DNA of 64,000 nt from contig NZ_JAAVLW010000003.1 of the NCBI RefSeq assembly GCF_013114835.1, positions 682,001-746,000 on the forward strand. Reading direction: 5' to 3'. The notes below the pieces were generated by a model. It was not told where the DNA came from. It saw only the letters and a list, made by a program, of their open reading frames with translations, and ran no database searches. The number at the start of each line of letters is the position of its first letter. Position 1 is the stretch's first letter. Made by a program: the position numbers and the translations under genes. Positions 63,198-64,000 of the stretch are shown here, in pieces. This DNA is from Bradyrhizobium archetypum (GTDB lineage Bacteria; Pseudomonadota; Alphaproteobacteria; Rhizobiales; Xanthobacteraceae).

Positions 63198-64000
63198 TCA
63201 GGCGCTTTTCGATGAGGAGAAAAGCGGATCGGCGATCCGGCCCAAAGATTCAAGCCAGGTCGGCGGGTTCTCGATCGTTGCTGCCGGCCGTAGCAAGGGC
63301 GCGCGCAAATCGATGCGTTGCGCTTCACCGGCCGCAATCCAGAACGCCGCGCTCTCATCGAGATCGAGCACGATATAAACCGGCGGACGGCCGGGCTGCA
63401 GGCCGGTGTTGAAGACCCAGGTCGTGCCGAGGCGATCGAACCACGCGCCGTCGGGAATGAAGGGCGACTGATGCACGTGGCCCGAGATCACCATCGACGG
63501 CTGGTATTGCGCGATCCATTGCACCAGTTCGACGTCGCCGAAGAACCGCTTGCCGCCCCAGCTCGTCGGCGAGTTCGCCGGCGGCGCGTGATGCACCCAG
63601 ATCCAGCGTTCTGTCCGCTCGCGCGCGGCATCGCGAAGCTGGGTTTCGATGCGGCTCTTGACCAGCGGCCCGTCCCACCACGGGCACACCGTGAAGCGCG
63701 TGCCGCCGATGGTCAGGCTGTCGCCATCGCAGGCGATGCCGAGCTCGCGCACATCGCCGATCCAGCGCGCGATCTTCTCGCCTTCGGCGCTGCGGTCGTC
63801 GAGATCGTGATTGCCGGAGCAGAGAATGACGCGCGTCACCTGCGAGAGCCGTGACAGGTACTTTTTCACCACCAGAATCTGCGCCCGGAAATCGACGAAC
63901 GATCCGATGTCGAGCGCATCGCCGGCAAAGATGACGACGTCGAATTCAGGAGCTGCCGCAAGCAGCCAGTCGAACTGCGGCAGCGAATAATGCAGATCGG
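63198..64000 (-). CDS. Metallophosphoesterase, partial, N-terminus beyond the right edge
   Basis: The visible 267 residues belong to a calcineurin-like phosphoesterase. The metal-binding motifs are the D-x-H piece (DLHY at the window edge), FAGDALDIG (GDxxD), CSGNHDLDD and HVHQSPF within ISGHVHQ. WVHHAPPANS is also typical. The catalytic set is complete except for the first residues outside the window. The substrate (nucleotide, phospholipid or protein) is unknown. The start is not in the window. Confidence 0.9.
   Translation of the reverse strand, partial: DLHYSLPQFDWLLAAAPEFDVVIFAGDALDIGSFVDFRAQILVVKKYLSRLSQVTRVILCSGNHDLDDRSAEGEKIARWIGDVRELGIACDGDSLTIGGTRFTVCPWWDGPLVKSRIETQLRDAARERTERWIWVHHAPPANSPTSWGGKRFFGDVELVQWIAQYQPSMVISGHVHQSPFIPDGAWFDRLGTTWVFNTGLQPGRPPVYIVLDLDESAAFWIAAGEAQRIDLRAPLLRPAATIENPPTWLESLGRIADPLFSSSKSA

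Noticed and set aside
1..64000. CRISPR arrays, tRNA or rRNA genes, insertion sequences, phage genes, origin of replication
   Set aside because: I looked for regular spaced repeats, cloverleaf sequences, transposase motifs and clusters of phage genes and found none; the repeats seen are all short palindromic or in-gene arrays.

Overview
The window reads as one chromosomal segment of a high-GC alphaproteobacterium, most likely Bradyrhizobium or a close Nitrobacteraceae relative. The basis is gene content: an aa3 oxidase subunit IV gene beside a three-gene pntAA-pntAB-pntB set, a y4hA-type cation exchanger, paired DUF465 genes, DUF882 and DUF2934 proteins, and palindromic intergenic repeats of the style common in these genomes. 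There is no rRNA, tRNA, CRISPR array, transposase, phage or replication origin that I can see. It is ordinary core or shell chromosome with some lineage-specific patches.

Layout. 1-5.7 kb (minus strand): envelope enzymes (a DUF882 peptidase-like protein cut by the left edge, an L,D-transpeptidase) and an orphan sigma-54 response regulator. 5.7-9.6 kb: TerC protein, a small membrane protein divergent from an XRE regulator pair, and an M3 oligopeptidase. 9.7-18.3 kb: Tat-type intradiol dioxygenase, aa3 subunit IV, the proton-translocating transhydrogenase, a decayed serine hydrolase, an alpha/beta hydrolase, y4hA exchanger, cupin, a Pro/Ala-rich membrane-anchored protein with pentapeptide repeats, and a TPR lipoprotein. 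18.6-23.9 kb: rpsU with a clear terminator, aqpZ, purEK, a diguanylate cyclase and four very small conserved genes. 23.9-34.6 kb: 2-hydroxyglutarate oxidase-like enzyme, PAS-GGDEF-EAL protein, ABC-F ATPase, GlpD-like dehydrogenase, membrane class III cyclase, TTC38-like TPR protein, GlcG-like protein. 34.7-41.1 kb: two convergent ABC transporter operons, a PotABC-type set with no binding protein and a carbohydrate-type set with no ATPase. 41.3-45.1 kb: a two-gene membrane/SDR unit and a run of tiny genes, one apparently frameshifted. 45.2-52.4 kb: an AsmA protein, then a four-gene operon of a CHAT-TPR protease-like protein, a secreted beta-rich protein and two zinc-ribbon proteins. 52.4-54.5 kb: CoA-transferase AB and a GNAT. 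54.6-58.9 kb: a ferric-iron ABC operon with iron-control-like motifs upstream, then a PLP dehydratase divergent from an ArsR regulator. 59.0-64.0 kb: a cNMP-binding protein convergent with a 1109-residue SAM-cyclase-ATPase-TPR protein, and a metallophosphoesterase cut by the right edge.

Coupling between genes is mostly by 1-4 base stop/start overlaps (purE-purK, potA-B-C, scoA-scoB-GNAT, the CHAT set, both sugar permeases). Second-messenger enzymes are frequent: two c-di-GMP proteins, two class III cyclases and a stand-alone cNMP sensor. The best candidate for something not well described is the CHAT-TPR operon at about 47.4-52.4 kb; its second-last gene seems to use a CTG start. Assignments are from motifs and reading frames only; no database search was possible.
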